64,000 bases of DNA from Cellulomonas sp. Root485 (GCF_001426705.1 NZ_LMFC01000005.1:232617-296616), one strand, 5' to 3'. Positions 17,016 to 26,231 are shown, numbered from the stretch's first letter. The notes: generated by a model from the letters alone, not told the origin. Numbers and translations: made by a program.

Positions 17016-17777
17016 CTAGCCCCCTTGGCGCCTCGCGACGGCGTTCTCGAGCGCGAGGGTCGCGAGGTAGAACACGAGTCCGAGCAGGATCGCGCCGAGG
17101 ACGAAGGCCCACGCCCGGGCGTACGCGCTGTTCGACGCGGCGGACGTGATGCGCGACCCGAGGCCGTTCTGCAGCCCGCCGAAGTACTCCGCGACGATCG
17201 CCGCGATCACGGCGGTCGACGACGCGATCCGCAGGCCGGTGAACAGGTAGGGCAGCGCGCCGGGGATCGTCACCGTGCGCGTGATCTGGCGAGGGGTCGC
17301 GGCGTAGGCCTTGAGCAGGTCGCGGTGCACCGGCTGCACCTGCCGAAGCCCGCGGAGCATGTTGACGAACACCGGCGCGAAGACGACGACCGACACGACG
17401 AGCCGCCGCGGGGTGGTCGACGTCGTGCCGAACATCGTGTTCAGCGCGGGCGCGAGCGCGACGATCGGCATGACCGACAGGGCCGCCGCGGTCGGCGACA
17501 GGAGCGTGTCGGCCATCCGGCTGCGCGCGGCGACGATCGCGGCGCCGACGGCCACCACGCTGCCGACCACGAGCCCGACCAGCACGTTCATGCCCGTGGC
17601 CAACGCGGCGGACCACACCAGCGGCAGCACGAGCACGAGCTGCTCGACGATCGCCGTCGGGCTCGGCAGCAGGTACGGCTTGATGCCTGCACCCACGACG
17701 AACGCCTGCCAGAGCAGCAGCGCGACGACCCCGAGCAGGACGGGGGCGACCCAGCGGCGGACGGCGGCGGCGGTCAT
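17016..17777 (-). CDS. ABC transporter permease (SsuC/ThiX type)
   Basis: This 253-aa permease has about six membrane segments and the EAA-type cytoplasmic loop that contacts the ATPase (region around LLKAYAATPRQI, about 160-171). It starts at ATG 17777 with an ATGA overlap on the ATPase gene. With the ATPase, the second permease and the NMT1/THI5-like lipoprotein it makes a complete importer. Having two different permease genes suggests a heterodimeric channel, which is usual for pyrimidine-cluster importers of this family. Confidence 0.85.
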   Translation of the reverse strand: MTAAAVRRWVAPVLLGVVALLLWQAFVVGAGIKPYLLPSPTAIVEQLVLVLPLVWSAALATGMNVLVGLVVGSVVAVGAAIVAARSRMADTLLSPTAAALSVMPIVALAPALNTMFGTTSTTPRRLVVSVVVFAPVFVNMLRGLRQVQPVHRDLLKAYAATPRQITRTVTIPGALPYLFTGLRIASSTAVIAAIVAEYFGGLQNGLGSRITSAASNSAYARAWAFVLGAILLGLVFYLATLALENAVARRQGG

Positions 17778-18568
17778 CGCAGGTCCGCCCCGCGCGCGGT
17801 GACGGGCGTGCCGTGCAGAGCCTCGCGAACCGCGGTGACGGCCGCGAAGAACGAGGCGTCCTCCCGCAGCCCCTCCCCGCGTGCGTCGCCGAGCGTGATG
17901 GGCACCACGGCGCTGATCCGCCCCGGCCGCGGCGACATCACGACCACCCGCTGCGACAGGAACACCGCCTCGGGGATCGAGTGCGTGACGAACACGACCG
18001 CCGCCCCGCTCTCCGCACAGATCCGCACCAGCTCGGTCTGCATCCGTTCCCGGGTCATCTCGTCGAGCGCCCCGAACGGCTCGTCCATGAGCAGCAGGCT
18101 GGGCCGCTCCGCGAGCGACCGCGCGATCGCGACGCGCTGCTGCATGCCGCCGGACAGCTGGTGGGGGAAGTGGCCGGCGAAGTCGTCGAGCCCGACCAGC
18201 GACAACAGCTCCTTGGCTCGCACGCCGCGCTCGGCCTTGCCGATGCCGTGCAGCTCCAGCGGCAGCTCCACGTTCGCCGTCACCGTGCGCCACGGGAGCA
18301 GCCCGGCCTGCTGGAACGCGATGCCGTAGTCCTGCGCCTCGCGTGCCTGCTGCGGGGTCTTGCCGAACACCGTGAGCTCGCCGGTCGTCGGGGTGTCGAG
18401 GTCGGCGATCAGGCGCAGGAGCGTCGACTTGCCGCAGCCGGAGGGGCCGATGAGCGAGACGAACTCGCCGTCGGCGACGCTCAGGTCGATGCCGTCGAGG
18501 GCGACGACCTCCCCCGAACGCGAGGAGAAGACCTTCCCGACGCCACGGGCTTCCACGGCGTTCGTCAT
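17774..18568 (-). CDS. ABC transporter ATP-binding protein (SsuB/TauB type)
   Basis: This 264-aa ATPase has Walker A GPSGCGKST (about 39-47), Q-loop FQQAGLLPW, signature LSGGMQQR, Walker B LLLMDEPFGALDE and switch His in FVTHSIPEA. All catalytic residues are present. The LSGGMQQR signature with a DEPFGALD Walker B is characteristic of nitrate/sulfonate/taurine/pyrimidine importers. The ATG at 18568 overlaps the stop of the upstream permease by 4 bp, and its own stop overlaps the downstream permease start. It energises the adjoining NMT1/THI5-type importer. Confidence 0.9.
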   Translation of the reverse strand: MTNAVEARGVGKVFSSRSGEVVALDGIDLSVADGEFVSLIGPSGCGKSTLLRLIADLDTPTTGELTVFGKTPQQAREAQDYGIAFQQAGLLPWRTVTANVELPLELHGIGKAERGVRAKELLSLVGLDDFAGHFPHQLSGGMQQRVAIARSLAERPSLLLMDEPFGALDEMTRERMQTELVRICAESGAAVVFVTHSIPEAVFLSQRVVVMSPRPGRISAVVPITLGDARGEGLREDASFFAAVTAVREALHGTPVTARGADLR

Positions 18569-19500
18569 CTGACCTCCGCATAGCGGTAGCGGCCCAGGCC
18601 GAGCCCGAGCAGGGACACCAAACCGGCGGCGACCAGCCCGAGCAGGGCCGCCGCGGCGATCGCAGCCCACGGTTTGGCGGGGTCGCCGCTCGCGGACTGG
18701 GCGTAGCTGATGATCAGGCGGCCGATGCCACCCTTCGTGCCGGTCGACACCTCGGCGACGATCGCGCCGACCACCGCGGTCGCCGCCCCGAGCCGCAGCG
18801 CGGGCAGCAGGTACGGGACGCTCGCGGGCAGCCGCAGCGACAGCATCGTGCGGTTCCAGCTGGCCGCCTGCGCGCGGAACAGCTCCACCTGCGCGGCGGG
18901 GGGCGACTGGAACCCCCGCAGCGCGCCGATGGTCACGGGGAAGAACGCCAGGTAGCTCGCGATGAGCGCGACCGACATCCACCGCTGCCACTCGAACGTC
19001 CCGATGTGGATGCGCCCACCCCAGCCGACGACCAGCGGCGCGAGCGCGATGAGCGGCACCGTCTGGCTGAGCACCACCCACGGCACCAGCGCGGACTCCG
19101 CCAGCTGCCAGCGCTGCATGAGCGCGGCGAGCAGCAGCCCGCCGATCGACCCCACCAGCCAGCCCGCGAGCGCGACCCGCAGCGTGAACCAGCACGCCGC
19201 GAGCATCGCGCTCAGCACCGTCGGCGAGCCGGTGGCCGACGTCTCGGGCTGGAGCACCCGGTCGACGACGTCCCACACGTGGGGCATCGCCAGGTCGTCG
19301 GTCCGCGGCAGCACGCTCGCTTCCCCGATGTGCCCGCCCGCGTCCGGGACGACGACCTTGACCAGCTCCCACAGCGCGGCGAGCAGGAGGACCGCGAGCA
19401 CCCCGACGAGGATCCGACGGCCCGCCGTCGAGCGCTCGCGCGGGCGGACGGGTACCGGCGCGGTGCGCTCCGGCGCGAGCGTGGTGGCCAGATCGGTCAT
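18565..19500 (-). CDS. ABC transporter permease (second subunit)
   Basis: This 311-aa permease has a 30-residue charged N-terminus, a first membrane helix at about 30-48, a roughly 80-residue extracytoplasmic loop and five further helices. The ATPase-contact loop lies around LFRAQAASWNRTM. The ATG at 19500 overlaps the stop of the LLM oxidoreductase gene and its stop overlaps the ATPase gene. Oxidoreductase, permease, ATPase and permease are therefore all translationally coupled, which ties transport to pyrimidine degradation. The extra loop distinguishes it from the other permease in the cluster. Confidence 0.83.
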   Translation of the reverse strand: MTDLATTLAPERTAPVPVRPRERSTAGRRILVGVLAVLLLAALWELVKVVVPDAGGHIGEASVLPRTDDLAMPHVWDVVDRVLQPETSATGSPTVLSAMLAACWFTLRVALAGWLVGSIGGLLLAALMQRWQLAESALVPWVVLSQTVPLIALAPLVVGWGGRIHIGTFEWQRWMSVALIASYLAFFPVTIGALRGFQSPPAAQVELFRAQAASWNRTMLSLRLPASVPYLLPALRLGAATAVVGAIVAEVSTGTKGGIGRLIISYAQSASGDPAKPWAAIAAAALLGLVAAGLVSLLGLGLGRYRYAEVR

Positions 19501-20525
19501 GCGGTGGCCACGACCGGCGTCGCGAGCGCGGGGATGACGTGCTCGCCGTAGACGCGCATCGTCTCCTCCTTGTTGTCGTGCTGGAGGTAGCCGGCGAACT
19601 GGGTGACGCCGAGGTCGCGCAGGGCCTCGAGCTTCTCGACGTGCTCCTGCGCGCTGCCCAGCAGGCAGAACCGCTCGACGATCTCGTCCGGCACGAACGC
19701 GGCGTGGGTGTTCCCGGCGCGGCCGTGCTGGTTGTAGTCGTAGCCCTGCCGGCCGGTGATGTAGTCGGTCAGGGCCTTCGGCACCGACGAGTCCGCGCCG
19801 TACCGGGCGACGATGTCGGCCACGTGGTTGCCGACCATGCCCCCGAACCAGCGGCATTGTTCACGCATGTGCGCTCTGCTGTCGGGCGAGTCCTCGCCGA
19901 TGTACATCGGGGCCGCGATGCAGAACTGGATCGCGTCGGGGTCCCGGCCCGCCTGCTCGGCGGCGTCACGCACCACCTTGATGGTCCAGGCCGCGATGTC
20001 GGGGTCGGCGAGCTGCAGGATGAACCCGTCGCCCACCTCTCCCGTGAGCTTGAGCGCCAGCGGGCCGTACGCGGCCACCCAGATGTCGAGCGCCGACCCC
20101 TTCGACCACGGGAACCGCACCTCGGCTCCGTGCAGGTAGGCGGGCCGGTCGTTGGCCAGCTCGCGGATCACCTCGATCGACTGCCGCAGGGTCGCCAGGT
20201 TGGACGGCTTGCCGTGCAGCGTCCGCACCGCCGAGTCGCCACGCCCGATCCCGCAGATGGTCCGGTTGCCGTACATCTCGTTGAGCGTGGCGAACAGCGA
20301 GGCGATCACCGACCAGTCGCGCGTGGCCGGGTTGGTCACCATGGGCCCGACCATCACCTTGCGGGTGGCCGCGAGGATCGCCGAGTAGATGACGAACGGC
20401 TCCTGCCAGAGCAGGTGCGAGTCGAACGTCCACACATGGCTGAACCCGTGGGTCTCCGCCAGGCGGGCCAGCTCGACGGTGCGCGAGGCGGGCGGGTTCG
20501 TCTGCAGCACGACACCGAAGTCCAT
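19497..20525 (-). CDS. LLM-class flavin/F420-dependent oxidoreductase (TIGR03842-like)
   Basis: This 342-aa luciferase-like TIM-barrel enzyme has an N-terminal DFGVVLQTNPPA strand, HVWTFDSH and a GIGRGDSAVR loop. It resembles the TIGR03842 (CPS_4043) clade, named for F420 but, as I recall, also found in organisms without F420, so FMN use is possible. It lies 13 bp after the dihydropyrimidinase gene and overlaps a permease gene. Its reaction is unknown. Since no dihydropyrimidine dehydrogenase is encoded nearby, reduction of uracil/thymine, or another redox step on a pyrimidine ring, is a reasonable hypothesis. This genome does make F420 (see cofC, cofD, cofE). Confidence 0.8.
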   Translation of the reverse strand: MDFGVVLQTNPPASRTVELARLAETHGFSHVWTFDSHLLWQEPFVIYSAILAATRKVMVGPMVTNPATRDWSVIASLFATLNEMYGNRTICGIGRGDSAVRTLHGKPSNLATLRQSIEVIRELANDRPAYLHGAEVRFPWSKGSALDIWVAAYGPLALKLTGEVGDGFILQLADPDIAAWTIKVVRDAAEQAGRDPDAIQFCIAAPMYIGEDSPDSRAHMREQCRWFGGMVGNHVADIVARYGADSSVPKALTDYITGRQGYDYNQHGRAGNTHAAFVPDEIVERFCLLGSAQEHVEKLEALRDLGVTQFAGYLQHDNKEETMRVYGEHVIPALATPVVATA

Positions 20526-20538
20526 GTGGTGAGCCCTT

Positions 20539-21957
20539 CTACAGGAGGTACTGGGACAGGCCGCGCGGCACGTACTTCCCGTGCCCGGCGCGCCCGCGGT
20601 AGCCGGTCTCGTCCACCACGACCGCCCCCCGCGAGAGGACGACGTCGACGTGCCCGTCGATCTCGTAGCCCTCCCACGCCGAGTGGTCCATGTTCATGTG
20701 GTGCGTCTTGTCCACGCCGATCGAGGTGTGCCCGGCCGGGTCGTAGATGACGACGTCGGCGTCGGCCCCGGGAGCGATGACGCCCTTCTTCCCGTACAGC
20801 CCGAACATCCGCGCGGGCGTCGTCGACGTGAGCTCCACCCAGCGCTCCAGTGTGATGCGCCCGGTCACGACCCCCTGGTACATGAGGTCCATCCGGTGCT
20901 CGATCGACCCGATCCCGTTGGGGATGGCCCGGAAGTCGCCGACGCCGAGGTCCTTCTGGCCCTTCATGCAGAACGGGCAGTGGTCGGTGGACACCATCTG
21001 CAGGTCGTTGGTCCGCAGCGCCTGCCACATGTGGTCCTGGTGCCCTTCGGCCCGCGAGCGCAGCGGCGTGGAGCAGACCCACTTGGCGCCCTCGAAGCCC
21101 GGCGCCCCGAGCTGTTCCTCGAGGCTGAGGTACAGGTACTGCGGACACGTCTCGCCGAACACGTTCTTGCCGTTGTCCCGGGCCCACGCCAGCTGCGCGA
21201 CGGCCTGCTTCGCGCTCACGTGCACCACGTAGAGCGGTGCGTTCGTGACGTCGGCCAGCATGATCGCCCGGTGCGTGGCCTCCTCTTCGAGCTGCCAGGC
21301 GCGCGCGATGCCGTGGTAGTACGGGTCGGTCTTGCCCTGCGCGACGAGCTGCGCGGCGAGCACGTCGATCGCCGGGCCGTTCTCGGCGTGCATCATCGTG
21401 AGCAGCCCGAGGTCGGCGGCCTTCTGCATGGCTCGCAGGATCTGCGCGTCGTCCGAGTAGAAGACCCCCGGGTAGGCCATGAACAGCTTGTAGCTGGTCA
21501 CGCCCTCGGCGACGAGCCCCTCCATCGCCTTGAGGGAGTCCTCGTCGACGCCGCCGACGATCTGGTGGAAGCCGTAGTCGATCGCGCAGTTCCCGGCGGC
21601 CTTGTCGTGCCAGGCGCCGAGCCCGTCCATGACGCGCTCGCCCGTGCGCTGCACGGCGAAGTCGATGATCGTCGTCGTCCCACCCCAGGCCGCGGCACGG
21701 GTGCCGGTCTCGAACGTGTCGGACGCGTTGGTGCCGCCGAACGGCAGCTCCATGTGGGTGTGCGCGTCGATGCCGCCGGGGATCACGTACTTGCCGCCTG
21801 CGTCGATGACCTGGTCGACGCTCGCCGCGAGGTCGTGGCCCAGCAGCGTCGAACCGGGTGCGAGCACCGCGGCGATGGTCTCGCCGTCGATGAGCACGTC
21901 GGCGGCCGTCCGCCCGGTCGCGCTGACCAGGGTGCCGCCGCTGATGAGGGTCGTCAT
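20539..21957 (-). CDS. hydA: Dihydropyrimidinase / D-hydantoinase
   Basis: This 472-aa amidohydrolase of the cyclic-imidase family has the metal motif GIDAHTHMELPFGG (about residues 57-70), the Lys that becomes carboxylated in SYKLFMAY (about 149-156), and later metal His residues in MHAEN and VHVSAKQ. It opens 5,6-dihydrouracil or dihydrothymine (or hydantoins) to N-carbamoyl-beta-amino acids in the cytosol. It lies 16 bp downstream of the nitrilase-type amidase that would take the next step. The length matches the family. Hydantoin specificity cannot be excluded. Confidence 0.9.
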   Translation of the reverse strand: MTTLISGGTLVSATGRTAADVLIDGETIAAVLAPGSTLLGHDLAASVDQVIDAGGKYVIPGGIDAHTHMELPFGGTNASDTFETGTRAAAWGGTTTIIDFAVQRTGERVMDGLGAWHDKAAGNCAIDYGFHQIVGGVDEDSLKAMEGLVAEGVTSYKLFMAYPGVFYSDDAQILRAMQKAADLGLLTMMHAENGPAIDVLAAQLVAQGKTDPYYHGIARAWQLEEEATHRAIMLADVTNAPLYVVHVSAKQAVAQLAWARDNGKNVFGETCPQYLYLSLEEQLGAPGFEGAKWVCSTPLRSRAEGHQDHMWQALRTNDLQMVSTDHCPFCMKGQKDLGVGDFRAIPNGIGSIEHRMDLMYQGVVTGRITLERWVELTSTTPARMFGLYGKKGVIAPGADADVVIYDPAGHTSIGVDKTHHMNMDHSAWEGYEIDGHVDVVLSRGAVVVDETGYRGRAGHGKYVPRGLSQYLL

Positions 21958-21973
21958 GACTGGACCTCCTGGC

Positions 21974-22822
21974 TCACGGAGCCACGATCGGGCCGTAGGC
22001 GTCCGGCCGGCGATCCCGGAAGAACTGCCACCGCTCGCGCACGACGCGGATCTGGTCGAGGTCCAGGTCGCGGATGATCAGCTGGTTCTCGCTGGAGGAG
22101 CCGACCTCGCCGACGTAGTTGCCGTCCGGGCCGACCGCGTACGACGAGCCGTAGAAGTTGACTGCCTCGTCGCCGTACTCGTTGTCCTCGAGCCCCACGC
22201 GGTTGTTCGCGACGACGAAGTAGCCGTTGGCCACCGCCGCGGCCGGCTGCTCGATCTCCCAGAGCTTGTTCGAGATGCCCGGGGCCGTGGCGTTCGGGTT
22301 GAACACGATCTGCGCCCCGTTGAGGGCCAGTACCCGCCACCCCTCCGGGAAGTGCCGGTCGTAGCAGATGTTCACGCCGATCGTGCCGACGGCCGTCTCG
22401 AACACCGGGTACCCGAGGTTGCCCGGACGGAAGTAGAACTTCTCCCAGAACTTGGGCAGGTTCGGGATGTGGTGCTTGCGGTACTTGCCGAGGTAGCTGC
22501 CGTCGGCGTCGATCACCGCGGCCGTGTTGTAGAGGACGCCGGGCTGCTCCTCCTCGTACACGGGGAGCACCATGACGATGCCGAGCTCCTTGGCCAGCGC
22601 CGCGAACCGCTCCGTCGTCGGCCCCGGCACGGACTCCGCGTAGTCGTAGTAGGCGGTGTCCTGCGTGATCCCGAAGTACGGGCCGTAGAACAGCTCCTGG
22701 AACGCGATGATCTGCGCACCCTGCGAGGCGGCCTCGCGGGTCCACGCCTCGTGGAGCGCGATCATCGACTCCTTGTCGCCCGTCCAGGTGGCCTGGGTGA
22801 ACGCGACGCGTACGACGGTCAT
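21974..22822 (-). CDS. Nitrilase-superfamily amidase, probable beta-ureidopropionase
   Basis: This 282-aa carbon-nitrogen hydrolase has the Glu-Lys-Cys triad visible as FQELFYG (Glu), RKHHIPN (Lys) and GVNICYDRHFPE (Cys). The sequence resembles N-carbamoylputrescine amidase/beta-ureidopropionase enzymes, which release ammonia and CO2 from N-carbamoyl amines. With dihydropyrimidinase next door, N-carbamoyl-beta-alanine is the likely substrate, yielding beta-alanine. The ATG at 22822 was chosen because GGAGGA sits 6 nt upstream; a farther ATG has no site. It is the first gene of the catabolic operon and is divergent from the MocR regulator. Confidence 0.87.
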   Translation of the reverse strand: MTVVRVAFTQATWTGDKESMIALHEAWTREAASQGAQIIAFQELFYGPYFGITQDTAYYDYAESVPGPTTERFAALAKELGIVMVLPVYEEEQPGVLYNTAAVIDADGSYLGKYRKHHIPNLPKFWEKFYFRPGNLGYPVFETAVGTIGVNICYDRHFPEGWRVLALNGAQIVFNPNATAPGISNKLWEIEQPAAAVANGYFVVANNRVGLEDNEYGDEAVNFYGSSYAVGPDGNYVGEVGSSSENQLIIRDLDLDQIRVVRERWQFFRDRRPDAYGPIVAP

Positions 22823-22924
22823 AGGGCTCCTCCGCATCTCTGTCTCGACCGGCCTCGGAGCCCCTACGCGGCGCCTGAGTGCCCGTTCTTGGCACCGTAG
22901 CCTGGAATGTGACTGTCCGGGTTG

Positions 22925-22988
22925 AACATTTCTGCGCTGTTACTGGTGGGTACCCGGACGCGAACATCGGCGCCGTCCACGTAAACAT
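22925..22988. promoter_or_regulatory. Putative MocR operator: three AACAT direct repeats
   Basis: The 224-bp divergent space between the nitrilase and mocR genes holds AACAT-type repeats at 22925-22929, 22963-22967 and 22984-22988, with flanks of the form (G/A)AACATYnnGC. The last two are 21 bp apart, two helical turns. MocR proteins often bind direct repeats in the shared intergenic region. This is a pattern match only. Confidence 0.35.
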
Positions 22989-23046
22989 CTGCACCGTCTC
23001 CGGGCGGCCCTCCGCGGGCGCGTCCGGGGCGTGCATCCTGACCCGC

Positions 23047-24420
23047 ATGGACCTCGCTTCCCACGTCGACGACCGCAGCCCTCGCGGCATCGCGGCGACC
23101 GTGGCGCGCCTCGTCCGGGGCGGTGACCTGCGCCCCGGGGACCGGCTCCCGACCGTCCGCCACCTCGCCGCGGACCTCGGCGTCAGCCCCGCGACCGTCA
23201 GCGGCGCCTGGCAGGCGCTCTCGGCCGTGGGCATCGTGATCTCCCGCGGCCGTGCCGGCACCGTCGTGCTTCCCCCGCCCGCCAGCTGGCTGCCGCCCCG
23301 CTACCGCGACCTCGCCGGCGGGGCGCCCGCGCGGCTCGACCTGTCGACCGGTACCCCCGACCCCGAGCTGCTGCCCCTGATCGGTCCCGCCCTGTCCCGC
23401 GTCGCCCTCCAGCGGCCCGCCGCCGACACCGGCGCCTACGTCACCGCCCCCGTCGTGCCCGCCCTCGAGGTGCTCCTGCGCGACTCGTGGCCGTTCGCGC
23501 CGCAGCGCATCACCGTCGTCGACGGAGCGCTGGACGCCATCAGCCGCACCCTGGAACGCGTCGCCGGGTACGGGTCACGGGTCGCCGTCGAGGACCCCGG
23601 CTTCCCGCCGCTGTTCGACCTGCTGGACCAGCTCGGGCTCGAACGCGTCCCCGTGACGCTCGACCGGCACGGCATGCGGCCCGACGCGCTCGAGCGGGCG
23701 CTCGACGCCGGGGCGGGTGTCGTCGTCCTGCAGCCGCGCGCCCACAACCCGACCGGCGTGAGCATGACCTCCACCCGCGCCCGCGAGCTCGCCGCCGTCC
23801 TCCGCCGGCACGACGCCCTCGTCGTCGAGGACGACCACTCCGGCGAGATCGCGTCCGCCCGCGACGTCACCCTCGGGCCCCTCCTGCCCGACCGCGTCGT
23901 GCACGTCCGGTCCTACTCCAAGTCCCACGGACCCGACCTGCGCATCGCGGCCGTCGGCGGACCCGCCTCGGTGCTCGACGGGCTGGTCGCCCGCCGCATG
24001 CTGGGCCCCGGCTGGACCAGCCGCCTGCTCCAGCACGTCCTCGTCGACCTCCTCACCGACAGCAGCGCCATCGAGGCCGTCGCCCACGCCCGCCGCGTCT
24101 ACCACGCGCGCCGCCGAGCCCTGCGGGACGCCCTGGCCGGCCACGGCATCGCCATCGACCCCGGGGACGGCATCAACGTCTGGCTCCCGGTGCACGACGA
24201 GCGCACCGCCCTGGTCCGCCTCGAGGCCGCCGGCATCCGCGTGGCCCCGGGCACCCCGTTCTCCGCCGACGGCGGGACGACCTCGTCGAACGAGAGCACC
24301 GACGCCGCGGGCGGACCGGCCGACCCGACGCAGCGCGCGCACGTCCGGGTCACCGTCGGACTCGTCGGCTCCGAGGTCGAGGACGTCGCCCGGGCGCTGG
24401 CCCTCGCCGCGGCGGAGTGA
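23047..24420 (+). CDS. MocR-family regulator (GntR wHTH plus aminotransferase-like domain)
   Basis: This 457-aa regulator has an N-terminal GntR winged helix (residues 1-75, DLGVSPATVSGAWQAL) followed by a fold-type I aminotransferase-like domain (about 95-457). The latter carries VVEDDHSGE and a PLP Lys in RSYSKSHGPDLR. MocR proteins use PLP, often with an amino-acid ligand, to control adjacent genes. The ATG at 23047 gives the canonical wHTH start; the frame is open further upstream but without domain support. It is divergent from the nitrilase-hydantoinase-transporter-transaminase operon and probably senses a pyrimidine breakdown product such as beta-alanine. Confidence 0.87.
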   Translation: MDLASHVDDRSPRGIAATVARLVRGGDLRPGDRLPTVRHLAADLGVSPATVSGAWQALSAVGIVISRGRAGTVVLPPPASWLPPRYRDLAGGAPARLDLSTGTPDPELLPLIGPALSRVALQRPAADTGAYVTAPVVPALEVLLRDSWPFAPQRITVVDGALDAISRTLERVAGYGSRVAVEDPGFPPLFDLLDQLGLERVPVTLDRHGMRPDALERALDAGAGVVVLQPRAHNPTGVSMTSTRARELAAVLRRHDALVVEDDHSGEIASARDVTLGPLLPDRVVHVRSYSKSHGPDLRIAAVGGPASVLDGLVARRMLGPGWTSRLLQHVLVDLLTDSSAIEAVAHARRVYHARRRALRDALAGHGIAIDPGDGINVWLPVHDERTALVRLEAAGIRVAPGTPFSADGGTTSSNESTDAAGGPADPTQRAHVRVTVGLVGSEVEDVARALALAAAE

Positions 24421-24442
24421 GCGCGAGCCGGGAGGTCGTCGA

Positions 24443-24916
24443 CTACCGGTCGTCGACGGCGACGGAGGGCCGCGCCCCGCCACGGGACGGAGCGGCGGGC
24501 GTACGCCGGAACCGCGCCAGGGCGAGCCCACCGAGGACGACCGCGAGCGCCCCGAGCACCGCGGCCACGACGGCTCCACCGAGCCCGTTCCCCGTGCCCA
24601 GGCCCCCGTCGGCGGTCGCGGCGAACACCACCCCGAGCACCGCGCCGACCAGTCCGAGCGCCACGGCCCCGAGCGCGCCCGACCGGCCCGCCCTGCGCCG
24701 GAGAGCGAGCACGCCGAGAACCACGCCGGCCAGCGCGAGGACGGCGACGATCGTGGGACCGATGCGCCCGGCCGTCAGACCGGACGGGCTGCCGCCTGCG
24801 GCGTGGACGTCGTCGTACGCCGCCGCCGGTGCGGCGAGCACGTAGGTGGCGACGACGACCGGTCCGGCTGCGGCAAGCACTCGCCGGACCGACGTCAGGG
24901 CTGGAGGTGTTCGCAT
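24443..24916 (-). CDS. DUF6223-like small membrane protein
   Basis: This 157-aa protein has an N-terminal hydrophobic/signal segment (about 10-30) and three more membrane helices. Gly-rich GTGNGLGG-type turns and an LALARFRR end resemble the DUF6223 family of actinomycete membrane proteins, of unknown function. The ATG at 24916 has AAGGAG 8 nt upstream. It is convergent with mocR (22-bp gap) and divergent from the sensor kinase gene, with which it may share a regulatory region of about 190 bp. The family name is given from memory. Confidence 0.65.
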   Translation of the reverse strand: MRTPPALTSVRRVLAAAGPVVVATYVLAAPAAAYDDVHAAGGSPSGLTAGRIGPTIVAVLALAGVVLGVLALRRRAGRSGALGAVALGLVGAVLGVVFAATADGGLGTGNGLGGAVVAAVLGALAVVLGGLALARFRRTPAAPSRGGARPSVAVDDR

Positions 24917-25106
24917 GGTCCTTCTCCTTGGTCGTCGGATGTCCTCTGCAGCCTCTCGCCGGTCGGCCCGCCGGTCGTCCCCCGGACGCGGGCACTGTGC
25001 GCTGCCGCGCACGTCGCAGGAGCGCGACGGGGTACCGCGTCCGCGGTAGGAGGCCGTCGTCCCCGAGCAGGATCCGGTCGGCGGAGCACCGGTCTACGGT
25101 GCCCGT

Positions 25107-26231
25107 ATGAGCTCAGGGCGGTTGCACGTGCCCGCGCCCGTCAGAGACGCGGTGATCGCCATCGGGGTGGCTGCGGCGCTCGTGCTCGCCGGGCTGTCGG
25201 GCGACCGACCGTCCGGCGGCCGCGACGTGCTCGGTCTCGCGCTGCTGGCGTCCGGCGGGCTGGCGCTCGCCGCCGGTCGCCGCGCCCCGGTCGCCGTCCT
25301 GACGGTCACGGGGCTGTGCGCCGTGGGCTACCAGGCCGTCGGCTACGACGTCCCTGCGGTGGCCTTCCTGTTCGCGGTGTTCGTCGCGATGCGGGCCGGG
25401 CACCGCACCGCGACCGTGATCGCGAGCGCGGCGATGCTGGCCGCACTCCCCGTGGTGGCACTCCTCTCCGGGAGCGATGCGGGGGCTGCGTTCGGGCACG
25501 CCCGGGACGCTCTCGAGCTCGCGTGGCTGATCGCGGCGGCGGCCGCCGGCGAGGCGCTGCGGCAGGCGGAGCGCCGAGCCTTCGAGGCGGAGCGCACCCG
25601 GGAGGAGGTCGCGCGACGCCGTGCCGACGAGGAGCGGCTGCACCTCGCGCGGGAGCTGCACGACTCGCTCACGCACCAGATCTCGATCATCAAGGTGCAG
25701 TCGGAGGTGGCCGTCCACGTCGCTCGCAGGCGCGGGGAACAGGTTCCGGAGGCCCTGCTGGCCATCCAGGAGGCCGGCCGCGAGGCCACCCGGGAGCTGC
25801 GCGCGACGCTGACGGCGCTGCGGGACGACGACCTGACCCCGGCACGTGGGCTCGACCGCGTCCCCGAGCTCGTGCAGGGTGCCCGCTCGATCGGGCTGGA
25901 CGCGACGCTGACGATGAGCGGTGAAGGACGCGACGTGCCGGCTGCGGTGGGCCGGACCGTGTACCGGATCGTCCAGGAGTCGCTCACCAACGTCGCCCGG
26001 CACGCCGGCGCCACGACCGCGACGGTGACCATCGACTGCCGCCCCGACCTGCTCTCGGTCCAGGTCGACGACGACGGCCGGGCGGCCCCCGGCAGCGTCC
26101 CTGTGCCCGGGGTGGGCCTGCTCGGGATGCAGGAACGCGTCAGCGCGCTCGGCGGTCGCCTGCGTGCGCGGGCCCGCAGCGAGGGAGGGTTCACCGTCCG
26201 GGCCGACCTCCCCGTGGACGGCACCCCGTGA
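25107..26231 (+). CDS. Two-component sensor histidine kinase (NarX/DesK-like, HisKA_3)
   Basis: This 374-aa membrane kinase has four to five N-terminal membrane segments (about 12-145) with no sizable extracytoplasmic sensor loop. A HisKA_3 dimerisation domain follows with phospho-acceptor His185 in ARELHDSLTHQ, then an HATPase_c domain with the N-box in YRIVQESLTNVARHA and G-boxes near the end. The response regulator gene overlaps its stop (GTGA at 26228). Kinases of this type in actinomycetes often respond to cell-envelope or membrane signals, but the stimulus here is unknown. Confidence 0.9.
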   Translation: MSSGRLHVPAPVRDAVIAIGVAAALVLAGLSGDRPSGGRDVLGLALLASGGLALAAGRRAPVAVLTVTGLCAVGYQAVGYDVPAVAFLFAVFVAMRAGHRTATVIASAAMLAALPVVALLSGSDAGAAFGHARDALELAWLIAAAAAGEALRQAERRAFEAERTREEVARRRADEERLHLARELHDSLTHQISIIKVQSEVAVHVARRRGEQVPEALLAIQEAGREATRELRATLTALRDDDLTPARGLDRVPELVQGARSIGLDATLTMSGEGRDVPAAVGRTVYRIVQESLTNVARHAGATTATVTIDCRPDLLSVQVDDDGRAAPGSVPVPGVGLLGMQERVSALGGRLRARARSEGGFTVRADLPVDGTP

